From Nitrosopumilaceae archaeon (lineage in GTDB: Archaea > Thermoproteota > Nitrososphaeria > Nitrososphaerales > Nitrosopumilaceae), in the NCBI GenBank assembly GCA_024644385.1, contig JAHELB010000009.1:1-46708 (forward strand): 46,708 nucleotides of DNA, in the 5' to 3' direction. A program made the position numbers and the translations under genes. Below, piece by piece: positions 25,078-33,649 of this stretch. Under the pieces are notes generated by a model, which saw nothing but the letters and a program-made list of their open reading frames with translations, was not told where the DNA came from and did no database searches. Every line of letters starts with the position of its first letter. Positions within the stretch are counted from its first letter, which is position 1.

Positions 25078-26067
25078 CTATACTGTTGCCTTTAATTCAT
25101 AAGCAGGCCACTTGTTGTACAACTCGTAAATCTCTTTCATATCTGAATCTGATAAGTATTTTCCATCAGACATTTCAGCATAACTAATTACTTCTTCTTC
25201 ACTGATCATCGTTGGGAGTACTGACGCAAATCCTTTTTTGGTGATTATAAACTTCATCCCCAACTCTGTAATATTTAATCCATTTCTATCTGCAATTGGC
25301 TTGAGCTGTTCTACTTTTTGTAATGATTCCTTAAGCCACTCTCTTTTTCTTACTGATCTATGATCATTTTCATCAAACTTTGTGTCAGCGTTTACTTTCC
25401 CTGTTAAAATCCCTGATGCTTCTGGAACTCTAACTAGAATCCCAACATTTTTTTCCTTAGCTTTTCTCATCAGTTCGTTTCCAGGAGTTTGTTCTAAGAT
25501 ATTGTACACTGTTTGAACCGCACTGAGATTTGGTCTATCCATTGCCTCAAGACCTTCCTGCGTCCATCCTATTGCAGGGCCTAGTGCCACCTGGTAAGTT
25601 TTAATGGTTTTATCTGAAATAAAACTATCTAGTAGATTGAAAATTGAATCGTCTCTGATGTTCTTTAGCTTAGGATTATGTAATCCATACATGTCTATAT
25701 GATCTGTCTGTAATCTTTCTAAACTGTTCCTCAGCGCCATTCTTGTAAAATCTGCATCAAATTTCTGTGGGAGCTCTGTGTGTCCAACCTGTTCAACACC
25801 TGTAAAATCATAGCCATATTTTGTAGAAATAACAATCTCCTCTCTCATGTCTTTGAAAACCTCGCCAATCAGTTTCTCGCTTTTTCCTTTACCGTACATG
25901 TCTCCCGTCTCAAAAAAGTTAATTCCTACATCATATGCTTTTTTAAGCATCCTTTTTGCCTCGTCTTCTTCAATCTTCTTACCCCACCAGTCAAGAGCAA
26001 TGGCCCAGGCACCAAATCCTATTTCTGAAACTTTAATGTCAGTTTTTCCTAGTTTATTATATTTCAT
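25078..26067 (-). CDS. Aldo/keto reductase
   Basis: NADPH-dependent oxidoreductase of 329 residues, (beta/alpha)8 barrel. The catalytic set is present: Asp and Tyr in FFETGDMYGKGKSEKLIGE near 51-69, Lys in VISTKYGYDF near 83, and His in DMYGLHNPKL near 126. The sequence is closest in pattern to the Tas/Kv-beta-like AKR group. The physiological substrate is unknown. It sits 16 bp upstream of the 112-aa zinc gene, in the same direction, and may share its transcript. Confidence 0.88.
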   Translation of the reverse strand: MKYNKLGKTDIKVSEIGFGAWAIALDWWGKKIEEDEAKRMLKKAYDVGINFFETGDMYGKGKSEKLIGEVFKDMREEIVISTKYGYDFTGVEQVGHTELPQKFDADFTRMALRNSLERLQTDHIDMYGLHNPKLKNIRDDSIFNLLDSFISDKTIKTYQVALGPAIGWTQEGLEAMDRPNLSAVQTVYNILEQTPGNELMRKAKEKNVGILVRVPEASGILTGKVNADTKFDENDHRSVRKREWLKESLQKVEQLKPIADRNGLNITELGMKFIITKKGFASVLPTMISEEEVISYAEMSDGKYLSDSDMKEIYELYNKWPAYELKATV

Positions 26068-26191
26068 TTTTCTGAATTTAAATAAAAAATTTCATCATTT
26101 ATGTTTATCCAAGATTTCGGTAGTTCAAATCTAGATTTTCAAGTAAAATATTTTCAGATTTTGAGATGATTGAAAGGTTTCTCTGATAAAT

Positions 26192-26866
26192 TTATCCAAG
26201 ACTTGTTATTAGAGGAATAATGTCTTTTTTAACACACACAATCATCGGAATATCGTTTTTGACATAGGTAGAAACTTGGGTTTCTCTTAAATCCATGATA
26301 AGATCTTGGAAATCTCTAATATTATCTACCTCAAAGGCTAACATAAAATCCTCATCATGTATTCCAAATGAATAAGTCGTATTTAGAATAACTTGCGGGT
26401 ATTTTTTACTTACCTCTATATGTTCATCCATTATTTCTTGACGTTTCTCCTTTGGTAAAAGATACCATTCACGCGTTTTTGTAAAAGGATAAACTATGAC
26501 GTGTTTTTTTGGCTCAGTCCTTGTGACAAAACCATGAGGTTTTCCCGCATCTACATAAATTGATGGTCTAGTACACGAAAGATAGGTTCTCGAAGGTACA
26601 ATATATTTTCCAAAAACGGTTTGGTATAATTTCTCAATCACTCTCTGAATTTCTTCAACTGTTTGGGCTACAAACCAAAACAAAAAATCAGCATCATCCC
26701 TTAATCCAAGATTTGAATAGGACCTAAACATTATTCCTGAATTTTTAATTACATTTTCAACTTCTTTTGCGGATTCTGCTTTTGCCAGGTCTGCCATCCA
26801 TCTCCACTTTGGATCTATTTTGAAAAAAGAGAAATTAAAAAAATATTGATCAGGTTTTTCTGACAT
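26192..26866 (-). CDS. Chlorite-dismutase-family (HemQ-like) protein
   Basis: Protein of 224 residues of the Cld/HemQ superfamily: tandem ferredoxin-like domains, the HVIVYPFTKTREWYLLPKEK segment near 110-130 (equivalent to the YPMSKxR...WY motif), EHIEVSKKYPQVILNTTYSF with the likely proximal heme His, and FGIHDEDFMLAFEVDNIRDF. The chlorite-cleaving distal arginine is not evident, so chlorite dismutation is unlikely. Bacterial relatives decarboxylate coproheme; archaeal members are heme-binding proteins of uncertain role. Closeness to ahbAB and hem genes supports a heme link. Confidence 0.82.
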   Translation of the reverse strand: MSEKPDQYFFNFSFFKIDPKWRWMADLAKAESAKEVENVIKNSGIMFRSYSNLGLRDDADFLFWFVAQTVEEIQRVIEKLYQTVFGKYIVPSRTYLSCTRPSIYVDAGKPHGFVTRTEPKKHVIVYPFTKTREWYLLPKEKRQEIMDEHIEVSKKYPQVILNTTYSFGIHDEDFMLAFEVDNIRDFQDLIMDLRETQVSTYVKNDIPMIVCVKKDIIPLITSLG

Positions 26867-26910
26867 GCTCTCCCAATTGAGAAACCCTATTTAAACAAAA
26901 ACTAGTTTCT

Positions 26911-27123
26911 TTAGGATTGAATTTCTACCATTCTTCTTTTAGAGTTATGTCCAGATTTAATCTGAATACTAGAAGCTGGAATTTGGAAATGTTTTGATAA
27001 TTTTTTTATAATTTCTTTGTTTGCTTCTCTTTTTACTGGTTTTGCTTCTAGTCCGATAGTAATTTGGTTCTTTGATATTTCTAAAAGGTTTCTTTGAAAT
27101 TTCACTGTTAATTCATACAACAT
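26911..27123 (-). CDS. DUF167 (UPF0235) family protein
   Basis: Small alpha/beta protein of 70 residues. The family pattern is clear: ITIGLEAKPVKREANKEIIK (normally L.A.P..G.AN..L), then KKLSKHFQIPASSIQIKSGH and SKRRMVEI. The usual GKAN is REAN here, otherwise it is normal. Function of the family is unknown; it lies 57 bp after sufC on the same strand. Confidence 0.8.
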   Translation of the reverse strand: MLYELTVKFQRNLLEISKNQITIGLEAKPVKREANKEIIKKLSKHFQIPASSIQIKSGHNSKRRMVEIQS

Positions 27124-27179
27124 AAAAAAATTGAAAATTTATGCTGAATTAACTTGTTGGAATTTATGTTAATTTTTTC

Positions 27180-27950
27180 TTAAGCGGTTTGCTCTAATGC
27201 CCATTCATATCCTTCAGATTCTAATTTGTCTGCAAGTGCAGCATCTCCTGTTTTTAAGATCTGTCCTCTAGCAAAGACATGAACAAAATCAAGTTTCTTT
27301 AGGAATTTTAGGATTCTTGCATAATGGGTAATGATAATTATGGTTGCATCTTTTCCTGCCACTTCGCTTATTGCTTTTGCAACCGATTGGACCGCATCGA
27401 TGTCTAACCCTGAATCTGGTTCATCTAAAATCGAAATTTTGGGTTTTAGGACTGCCATTTGTAAAACCTCTGCTCGTTTTTTCTCCCCTCCAGAAAATCC
27501 TTCATTAAGATATCTTGAAAGAAACTCTTCTTTCAAACCAACTTTGTTCAAATTTTCTTTGAGATATTTTTGAAACTCTCTAACAGTAATGAACACTTCT
27601 CTGTCATCTCCTTGAAGTGCTTTACTAAGAGAGTTGTAGGCTGTTCTAAGAAAATGAGAAAACCCTACCCCTGAAACTTCAGTGGGGTATTGAAATCCAA
27701 GGAATAATCCTTTTTTTGCACGCTCGTCTGCTGTTAAATCTAGAATGCTTTCACCATCCAAAAGAATGTCTCCTTGGGTGACTTCGTATTTGGGGTGTGC
27801 AAGTAAAGTGTAAGCTAGTGTACTTTTTCCAGAACCGTTTGGTCCCATTATAGCATGTACTTCTCCAGGTCCTGTTTTCAGATTAACTCCTTTTAGAATT
27901 TCCTTTCCTTCTCTTTTCACATGCAGGTCTTTGATTTCTAGTACTGCCAT
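27180..27950 (-). CDS. sufC: Fe-S assembly ATPase SufC
   Basis: ABC-type ATPase that energises the SufBCD complex, 256 residues. It has Walker A GPNGSGKST near 35-43, the Q-loop GFQYPTEVSGVGF, the ABC signature GFSGGEKKR, Walker B ISILDEPDSGLD and the switch His in IIIITHYARIL. It is separated from sufBD by about 15 kb, which is unusual compared with bacterial suf operons, but it carries the same upstream 14-bp element. It starts at ATG 27950 with a TATA box (TATTAAATATAG on the minus strand, about 27970-27981) 26 bp upstream. Confidence 0.96.
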   Translation of the reverse strand: MAVLEIKDLHVKREGKEILKGVNLKTGPGEVHAIMGPNGSGKSTLAYTLLAHPKYEVTQGDILLDGESILDLTADERAKKGLFLGFQYPTEVSGVGFSHFLRTAYNSLSKALQGDDREVFITVREFQKYLKENLNKVGLKEEFLSRYLNEGFSGGEKKRAEVLQMAVLKPKISILDEPDSGLDIDAVQSVAKAISEVAGKDATIIIITHYARILKFLKKLDFVHVFARGQILKTGDAALADKLESEGYEWALEQTA

Positions 27951-27990
27951 ATTTCGTTTTGTTTGGTTTCTATATTTAATACCGACGAAA

Positions 27991-28004
27991 TTTAGCTGAT
28001 CCTA
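27991..28004. promoter_or_regulatory. suf-type 14-bp element before sufC
   Basis: TTTAGCTGATCCTA on the plus strand matches the sufB elements at 12 of 14 positions and lies about 10 bp upstream of the sufC TATA box. It is part of TTAG-ctgatc-CTAA, an inverted repeat. On the minus strand it reads TTAGGATCAGCTAA, which resembles half of a DtxR/IdeR iron box. Orientation relative to the gene is opposite to that at sufB. Confidence 0.45.
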
Positions 28005-28022
28005 AGGTAATTTTAATAAAAT

Positions 28023-28035
28023 GGGGGGGGGGGGG
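28023..28035. repeat. 13-bp poly-G/poly-C tract
   Basis: Thirteen consecutive G on the plus strand, beginning one base after the tfb stop codon when read on the minus strand and about 73-85 bp upstream of the sufC start. Such a run is exceptional in DNA this AT-rich and is prone to slipped-strand length change. Confidence 0.9.
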
Positions 28036-28036
28036 T

Positions 28037-28993
28037 TTAATTTTTGGCCAGTGAGGGTCTCAAAGCAATTTTGAGTTTGTAACCGGTAAGAATCTCTTTA
28101 CATCTATTTCTGATTGTGACCTCAGTGACGCCTGCAATACTGGATACATCTCTTTGAAGGATGCTTTGACCCAATAAAACTGAGGCAACATACAGATATG
28201 CTGCTGCAATTCCATTAGGTGCTTTTCCATCAGTAATGCTACTGTCTTTGGTTTTTTCGGCAATTTCCAAGGCTAGTCGTTCCACTCTAACCTCAGTTTG
28301 GGTCATGTTTGCAATCTTTGAGATGTATTTGTCCATAGTAACTATTGGGGCAGTAATTTGACCCATTTCCATTACCATGGTTCTGTAATATTTTGCTGCA
28401 AGTTTTGTTTTTGATTTGACATCCTTTGATATACAAATTCCACGAACAATTTCTTCAAGTGATCTTACCACATGACATTGTTTACATGCCATGTAAATCG
28501 TAGCTGCAGTAATACTTGCTACTGATTTTCCTTTCACCTCGATATGTCCATCCAAATTTCTATATATTATGGAAGCAGTTTCCAAAACATTTTTTGAAAG
28601 AGACAATCCATTACACGTTTCACCCATTTTAGATAAAACATTGGCTAATCTCCTCTCTCGTGGTGAGGAAACTCGAACTCTTTGTTGCCATTTTCTGAGA
28701 TTGTGCATCTGGTTTACAACTTCATGGTTTATGGATTTTCCACTAAAGTCTTTTGAACTGATTGAAATCTCAGTAGCTATTCCCAAATCATGTTGAGAAT
28801 AAGATGTTTGTCCTGTTGCTCTTGCAAGCTTCATTTTGTCTTCAAGATTCGAACTTTTTGTTTCTGGACCAGAATCTGCTATTTGGTCTGCGACAACTAC
28901 GCCGCAACCCGAGCAAATTATTTCACCATTCTGAATATCATCTACTAACGATGATTTGCATTCAGGACAGCTTTGGGGTTCTAGAATATTCAT
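28037..28993 (-). CDS. tfb: Transcription initiation factor B (TFB)
   Basis: Archaeal TFIIB of 318 residues that recruits RNA polymerase to TBP-bound promoters. It has the N-terminal zinc ribbon (CPECKSSLVDD and ICSGCGVVV, near residues 8-34), a B-reader/linker with QTSYSQHDLGIATEI, and two cyclin repeats: first around KSVASITAATIYMACKQCHV, second around KAPNGIAAAYLYVASVLLG ending in the HTH-like VTEVTIRNRCKEI that contacts the BRE. It overlaps gar1 by 4 bp. The C13 tract follows the stop codon by one base. Thaumarchaea usually have several TFBs. Confidence 0.95.
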   Translation of the reverse strand: MNILEPQSCPECKSSLVDDIQNGEIICSGCGVVVADQIADSGPETKSSNLEDKMKLARATGQTSYSQHDLGIATEISISSKDFSGKSINHEVVNQMHNLRKWQQRVRVSSPRERRLANVLSKMGETCNGLSLSKNVLETASIIYRNLDGHIEVKGKSVASITAATIYMACKQCHVVRSLEEIVRGICISKDVKSKTKLAAKYYRTMVMEMGQITAPIVTMDKYISKIANMTQTEVRVERLALEIAEKTKDSSITDGKAPNGIAAAYLYVASVLLGQSILQRDVSSIAGVTEVTIRNRCKEILTGYKLKIALRPSLAKN

Positions 28994-29256
28994 TTTTTTC
29001 TTCTCCTAAATTTTTCTTTTTTTGCAGGAGAAAATTCAAGGGCGAAAACACCTTTACCTATGTATTTTTTGATGTTATTGGTTAATGGTGTAGCTGAGGC
29101 AAATGGTCTTTTTACTGGACCAATTAACTCCATTACTTTTGCAACCTTGGTTCCTTTTTCGTCACAAAGAATCGTCCCTTCAGATAACTCATCTGATAGT
29201 TGGATGATCACTCTGCCACTAGCGGCAAGGTGCATTATTTCGCCTACCTCCTGCAA
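28990..29256 (-). CDS. gar1: H/ACA RNA-protein component Gar1
   Basis: Gar1 helps load and release RNA in H/ACA pseudouridylation complexes with Cbf5, Nop10 and L7Ae. The 88-residue protein has the six-stranded core pattern GEIMHLAASGRVII, then DEKGTKVAKVMELIGPVKRP and FASATPL, with a basic tail KKEKFRRRKK. The start is TTG 29256, as the conserved GE(I/V)xH segment begins before the ATG at 29235; a GGAGG within the frame precedes that ATG, so the shorter form is possible. The gar1-tfb gene order is common in archaea. Confidence 0.9.
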   Translation of the reverse strand: MQEVGEIMHLAASGRVIIQLSDELSEGTILCDEKGTKVAKVMELIGPVKRPFASATPLTNNIKKYIGKGVFALEFSPAKKEKFRRRKK

Positions 29257-29330
29257 TTAAAAAAAATAATGTTCATTATCTTTTCATAGACTTCTGTCAA
29301 CAATACTTTAGCTAATAGCTAGATTTGATG

Positions 29331-29630
29331 TTATTTGGATTGTTTTGTCCTTTTCAAAAGTAATTTCTCGGAAATTTTGTTAAGAATATTTGTCTTAGGA
29401 GATCCTTTTGATAAAACAATGTATCCAGACCTGACATATGGTCTTCTTGGATATCTCACTTTTTCCTCCGTTTCTTTAATCTCAAAACCTGCAGCTTGTG
29501 CTGCTTCTGTTAATTCTTTTAACGAAGGATCGAAAACACATTTCTCTCTTTCTAATCTTCTTCCTTTGGCTCTTGGTAATGTCTTGTTGAAATAATCCAA
29601 CCAGATTACGACATGTTCGTAATCTTTCAT
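29331..29630 (-). CDS. srp19: Signal recognition particle 19 kDa subunit
   Basis: Binds helices 6 and 8 of 7S RNA and allows SRP54 to dock. The 99 residues show the family pattern: HVVIWLDYFNKTLPRAKGRR (normally IWP.Y....S...GRR), FDPSLKELTEAAQAAGFEI and RPYVRSGYIVLSK, ending in a lysine-rich tail LLLKRTKQSK. It begins four bases after the rps8e stop, so it is co-transcribed with scpA-scpB-rps8e. Confidence 0.92.
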   Translation of the reverse strand: MKDYEHVVIWLDYFNKTLPRAKGRRLEREKCVFDPSLKELTEAAQAAGFEIKETEEKVRYPRRPYVRSGYIVLSKGSPKTNILNKISEKLLLKRTKQSK

Positions 29631-29634
29631 TAAA

Positions 29635-30015
29635 TCACTTTATTAAAACTGCGCTAACTGTTCCGGTTTGTCCGGGTCTTGAAACAACTCTGCACTTTCC
29701 TTCCGAAGTTTCTAGTATTGCTCCCTTTGTAATAATTCCTCGTCTTTGATAATCATTGTTTGTCGCATTCTCTAAAACTTTTAGAATTTTGGTCTTCTTT
29801 ACTTTAGCATCTTTTGTTGCTAAATTAACAAAATCAATTGACTTCAAAGCTGTTTTTGTGTTTTTACCTCTGACATTTCTTGTTACTGTAATTTGGGCTG
29901 CATTAACTGGTTCATTTGGAAACCTATCTGTTTCGTATTTTCTCCTAATTCTTAATGGGTGTCTTCTTCCACCAGTGATTTTGCTTGTTGCAAGATTTTC
30001 TACTGATTTTCTCAC
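29635..30015 (-). CDS. rps8e: 30S ribosomal protein S8e
   Basis: Small-subunit ribosomal protein found in archaea and eukaryotes, 126 residues. It starts MRKSVENLATSKITGGRRHP, which is the family signature (SxxN...KITGG.R...R), followed by RRKYETDRFPNEPVNA and ends TKGAILETSEGKCRVVSRPG plus QTGTVSAVLIK. Length and ends match archaeal S8e. Located between scpB and srp19. Confidence 0.95.
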   Translation of the reverse strand: MRKSVENLATSKITGGRRHPLRIRRKYETDRFPNEPVNAAQITVTRNVRGKNTKTALKSIDFVNLATKDAKVKKTKILKVLENATNNDYQRRGIITKGAILETSEGKCRVVSRPGQTGTVSAVLIK

Positions 30016-30078
30016 GGAAAATCTTGAAATTACTCTAATTTATACAAAACGCAACAATTTGCCCATGAAAAATTTTTT

Positions 30079-30654
30079 CTAGGCCAGTTCTGGAATAACT
30101 TGAGTTTTTGAGTTTGTTTTTGTTTGTGCTGTTTTACGAATCTTTGAAAATAGTTTTTGTTTGAGGTTTTCAACGTCTCCTTGAATTCCAAAATATTTTT
30201 GGAATTTATCAGTTGTCGTGAAAATTCTCAATCTCCCAACATTTTGGTGATTAATAAAATCTAACTGTTTTAATTCTTTAAGATGAGAATACACTCCAGA
30301 TCCTCTAGTTTCAACTAATTGTTTTGCTGAGATTGGTTGCATGTATGCAATATAGGATAATGTCTTTAGTGTAGCTCTTGGCAAAACTGGTTTTGAAGCA
30401 TATTTTTTTACCGTAGAGCTATATTCTGGCTTTAACTGAAAAACAAATGATCCATCTGGAAGGGTGACTATTTCTAGGGCTTTGAAGACTGATTTGGATT
30501 TTTTCATCAAATTATTGAGAATATTATGGGTTTTAGTTCTTGATTCTGTGCCTGATGCCCTGATTAACTCTTCAATTTTTAAAGGTCTCCCTGCCGAATA
30601 TAATGCCGCCTCAATACGGGCAGTTGCCTCATTCTCATCTTCAATTTTAGCCAA
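30079..30654 (-). CDS. scpB: Segregation and condensation protein B
   Basis: Winged-helix kleisin-associated subunit of the Smc-ScpAB condensin, 191 residues. The N-terminal wing ARIEAALYSAGRPLKIEELI and the second wing RATLKTLSYIAYMQPISAKQ, followed by LVETRGSGVYSHLKELKQLD and FINHQNVGRLRIFTTTDKFQ with the YFGI end, are typical. It follows scpA by 54 bp. The Smc partner is not in the window. Confidence 0.92.
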   Translation of the reverse strand: MAKIEDENEATARIEAALYSAGRPLKIEELIRASGTESRTKTHNILNNLMKKSKSVFKALEIVTLPDGSFVFQLKPEYSSTVKKYASKPVLPRATLKTLSYIAYMQPISAKQLVETRGSGVYSHLKELKQLDFINHQNVGRLRIFTTTDKFQKYFGIQGDVENLKQKLFSKIRKTAQTKTNSKTQVIPELA

Positions 30655-30708
30655 TCATCTCATCTCCAATACCAAGTCTACTTTAAGAAATTTATTTTTC
30701 ATTTTTGA

Positions 30709-31386
30709 TCATTTTGTTGAATCTTGGTTAATTATTGTGACTTTGATATCGTCTTCGATTTGTTCAATATCAATTTTTTCATCTCTTGCTAAAAACAAAA
30801 TTGCAAAGAAGCATCTTATAGAGTCAATTACATCTAATTCTGATATAATATCTTGAAGCATTCCAAACCCTTGATTTGAAATCTTTCGAATTATTAGGTC
30901 TTCATATTTTCCGATGATATTTTCAAGGGAAATAAAATAATCTTGAAAGTCAGGAGGTTCAATAGGTTCAATGTCAATTTGTCTGTTTCTTCGTGATTGA
31001 GGATTGGCAATTGAGCCAATTAAATTTTGGAGTAACCCCAAAAGATCATCTAGAGATACCGGATATGTAGATTCATGTCGATATGGAATATCAATTAGTT
31101 CAATGTCTACATCTGTTCTTTGATGAATTGGTTTTTTTTCCATGGCTGCTCGTTGCAGAGCAAAAATGCTTTCTACTTTCATTCTGTAAATTAAAGACGA
31201 TGATAGAGCCGCCATTCCTGCAATTCTCAGGTCCTTTTTCTCAGTTTTTTCCAGAATTCTAATTAGTAAATTAAGAATTTCAATAAGATCAATATCCCAA
31301 ACATCTTTTTTAACAACTGAACTTGGATTAAAAAGAATACTCACTGGTTCTTGTGAAATGCTAATTGGTTTTCCTTCTTCACTCAC
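30709..31386 (-). CDS. scpA: Segregation and condensation protein A (kleisin)
   Basis: Kleisin subunit bridging the Smc heads, 225 residues. N-terminal VWDIDLIEILNLLIRILEKT and DLRIAGMAALSSSLIYRMKV form the Smc-neck-binding helices, the middle is a variable linker (residues 80-150), and the C-terminal winged helix DVIDSIRCFFAILFLARDEK followed by IDIEQIEDDIKVTI matches the kleisin C-domain. It heads scpA-scpB-rps8e-srp19 and is divergent from the alcohol dehydrogenase gene. Confidence 0.9.
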   Translation of the reverse strand: MSEEGKPISISQEPVSILFNPSSVVKKDVWDIDLIEILNLLIRILEKTEKKDLRIAGMAALSSSLIYRMKVESIFALQRAAMEKKPIHQRTDVDIELIDIPYRHESTYPVSLDDLLGLLQNLIGSIANPQSRRNRQIDIEPIEPPDFQDYFISLENIIGKYEDLIIRKISNQGFGMLQDIISELDVIDSIRCFFAILFLARDEKIDIEQIEDDIKVTIINQDSTK

Positions 31387-31480
31387 AGATATTTTGTTTT
31401 TTTATTCCATAATATCTAGGCGCTCTATTTTTTTGTCATTTCCAGTCAACTCTTATATTGTCAAGTCAGAAATTCCCTCT

Positions 31481-32557
31481 ATGAAATCTGCTAGAATTAC
31501 AGGCCCTAATGAGCCCCTTGCGGTTTCTGAATCTGAGACACCAACACCATCTGGACATCAGGTTGTAGTAAAGGTAAAATCTGTAGGGGTCTGTCATAGT
31601 GATTTGCACCTCTGGGAAGGCGGGTATGACCTCGGGGATGGTCAATTTATGAAAGTAACTGATAGAGGAGTAAAATATCCTGTCACTCCAGGACACGAGA
31701 TTGCCGGAATCGTTGAAGAAATAGGTAATGAGGTTTCAGGAATTTCAAAGGGAGATAAGGTTCTAGTGTTTCCTTGGATTGGTTGTGGAGAATGCCCTGC
31801 TTGTAAAGTTGAAAATGAAAATCTCTGTGATACTCCTAAATCCATGGGTGTTTTTCAAGATGGTGGATATTCGGATTTTGCTTTAGTTCCTAACTCAAAA
31901 TATTTAGCAAAACTTGATGATGTTGATCTTGACTCTGCAACTTCTTTGGCTTGTTCTGGACTAACAGCGTACAATGCCGTTAAAAAAGCAATTGCAAATT
32001 CTCCTGAATATTTATTAATAATTGGGGCAGGTGGATTAGGTTTGATGGCAATACAAATTGCCAAAGCCATATCAAAAGCAAAAATAATTTGCATCGATAA
32101 TGATGACAAGAAATTTGATACTGCAAAAAAGATGGGTGCCGATTTTGTTGTTAATACCAGTGTGACAGGCTCAATATCTTCTGGGGGTGGTAGTGCCTCA
32201 GAAAAAATAATTTCTATTTGTAATGGAAAGGGACCTGATAGTGTAATTGATTTTGTAAATGCTCCTCAAACTGTAAAAATGGGGCTTACGGTTTTACGAA
32301 AAAGGGGAAACCTAGTTCTCGTGGGACTCTTTGGAGGTTCTCTAGAATTGTCTCTTGTAACAATTCCACTTAAATCAATTACCATTCAGGGTGCTTATAC
32401 TGGTAACTATAATGATATGGTCGAATTAATAGAACTTGCAAAAAAGGGAGTAATTAAACCAGTAATTTCCAAACGATATTCTCTTGAGGATGCCAATACT
32501 GCTTTGGAAGATCTTAAAGCCCGAAAAATCATTGGTCGCGCAGTTATCAATCCATAA
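31481..32557 (+). CDS. Zinc-containing alcohol dehydrogenase
   Basis: Medium-chain NAD(P)-dependent dehydrogenase of 358 residues. Catalytic zinc: Cys in SVGVCHSDLH near 37 and GHE near 66; structural zinc: GCGECPACKVENENLCDT with four cysteines near 93-107; Rossmann motif IIGAGGLGLMAIQIAK. The insertion GGYDLGDGQFMK resembles Sulfolobus alcohol dehydrogenases. The start is ATG 31481, not the longer frame from 31358, because a TATA box CTTATATTG (31452-31460) is 25 bp upstream and the family begins at MKSARI. The substrate is unknown. Confidence 0.92.
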   Translation: MKSARITGPNEPLAVSESETPTPSGHQVVVKVKSVGVCHSDLHLWEGGYDLGDGQFMKVTDRGVKYPVTPGHEIAGIVEEIGNEVSGISKGDKVLVFPWIGCGECPACKVENENLCDTPKSMGVFQDGGYSDFALVPNSKYLAKLDDVDLDSATSLACSGLTAYNAVKKAIANSPEYLLIIGAGGLGLMAIQIAKAISKAKIICIDNDDKKFDTAKKMGADFVVNTSVTGSISSGGGSASEKIISICNGKGPDSVIDFVNAPQTVKMGLTVLRKRGNLVLVGLFGGSLELSLVTIPLKSITIQGAYTGNYNDMVELIELAKKGVIKPVISKRYSLEDANTALEDLKARKIIGRAVINP

Positions 32558-32564
32558 TTCCATT

Positions 32565-33128
32565 TTATTCTTCTAAAATCCAACCTTTTTTTATTTTGGG
32601 TTTATCTTGCTCTTCTCCAATCCCTGTTGCATATCTCCAAACAAATTTTGCATTTGTAGTCATTTTGGTTTTAATTTTTAGCAGAGATTCAATTTCGGAA
32701 TTTAAATTTTCATCTGCTGTATTGCCCTCTTTACAAAATTTACATTTTTGATCAAGAATCATTGGCTTTGATTCGATTAGAGGGTATGCCTTGCATGCGA
32801 GGGGTCTTGACTCATAAATTTTGCAGGGAAATCCACCATGGGGGGATGTTTTCTTAGTTTCGGTATCTAGAAAGGGGCATGTATTTCCATTTTTTTCTTT
32901 CCCCATCATTTGATATGCCAAAATTTGTATTGATGTTGAATCTTTTTCCTTAGAAATTCCAATTCTTGGAAAAATTAAAACTTTTAATTCATTTTTGATT
33001 GCCAATTGTTCAATTTTTTCTTTTTCTTCTGGTAGGATTAAAACCCCGATTTTCCCAAAAATTTTTTTCGGATAATATTCTCGTTCGATACAGCACTGTG
33101 AACAATCCTGAACACATCTAAATTCCAT
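32565..33128 (-). CDS. YkgJ-type cysteine-cluster protein
   Basis: Protein of 187 residues with the CxxCxxCC-type metal cluster motif: CVQDCSQCCIERE near 5-17, then CPFLD, FPCKIYESRPLACKAYPL and CKFC. These eight or so cysteines bind Zn or an Fe-S cluster. The family is widespread and uncharacterised. It converges with the alcohol dehydrogenase (7 bp between stops) and is divergent from the aIF1A gene. Confidence 0.82.
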   Translation of the reverse strand: MEFRCVQDCSQCCIEREYYPKKIFGKIGVLILPEEKEKIEQLAIKNELKVLIFPRIGISKEKDSTSIQILAYQMMGKEKNGNTCPFLDTETKKTSPHGGFPCKIYESRPLACKAYPLIESKPMILDQKCKFCKEGNTADENLNSEIESLLKIKTKMTTNAKFVWRYATGIGEEQDKPKIKKGWILEE

Positions 33129-33233
33129 GGCTCTTTTTATTCACCATTACATAAAATTGATCTTATTGTTTTTGAGATTTTTTGAAAAGGCCCAAAACCC
33201 CACAGTTATATGTTTAAAATAATGATTTACAAT

Positions 33234-33545
33234 ATGGGAAAGCGTCAAGTAAAAAATGAAAGTGCACTAAAAGAAATCCGTATTCCTGAGGAGGGGGAAC
33301 TCTTTGGAAGGGTACTAAAAATGCTCGGGGGAGAAAACGTGATGATAAAGTGTACTGACGGTATAACTCGGAGAGGTAGAATTAGAGGAAAATTAAAGAG
33401 AAGAGTCTGGATTCGTGATAATGATATTGTAATTATTGCTCCATGGGATTTTAAAGAGTCTGAGCGGGGCGATATAGTTTGGAGATTTACCTTACCGCAA
33501 GTAGATTGGCTTAAAGAAAATGGTCATATTCCAAGGGATTTCTAG
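33234..33545 (+). CDS. eif1A: Translation initiation factor aIF1A
   Basis: Archaeal homologue of eIF1A, an OB-fold protein that fits the ribosomal A site in initiation. The 103-residue protein starts MGKRQVKNESALKEIRIPEE and shows GELFGRVLKMLGGENVMIKC, RRGRIRGKLKRRVWIRDND and IAPWDFKESERGDIVWRF. The start is ATG 33234 rather than 33210: a TATA box GTTATATG (33205-33212) overlaps the upstream ATG and sits 26 bp before 33234, so the transcript is leaderless. Confidence 0.95.
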   Translation: MGKRQVKNESALKEIRIPEEGELFGRVLKMLGGENVMIKCTDGITRRGRIRGKLKRRVWIRDNDIVIIAPWDFKESERGDIVWRFTLPQVDWLKENGHIPRDF

Positions 33546-33649
33546 AAACTATTCTCAAAAATAAATAAAATTTTTTAAAATAGATTGACATTATTGGATA
33601 ATTTTTTTATACTTATCTTAATATACGGAGTCTTTTTTCAATAAATCAA

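Noticed and set aside
26068-26191. C/D box sRNA in the gap before the aldo/keto reductase gene
   Set aside because: A GATGATTGA and a CTGAT are present, but the C and D boxes do not match the consensus and C'/D' boxes are missing.
28060-28263. 67-aa minus-strand frame near the tfb end
   Set aside because: Out-of-frame shadow of the TFB second cyclin repeat; no motif of its own.
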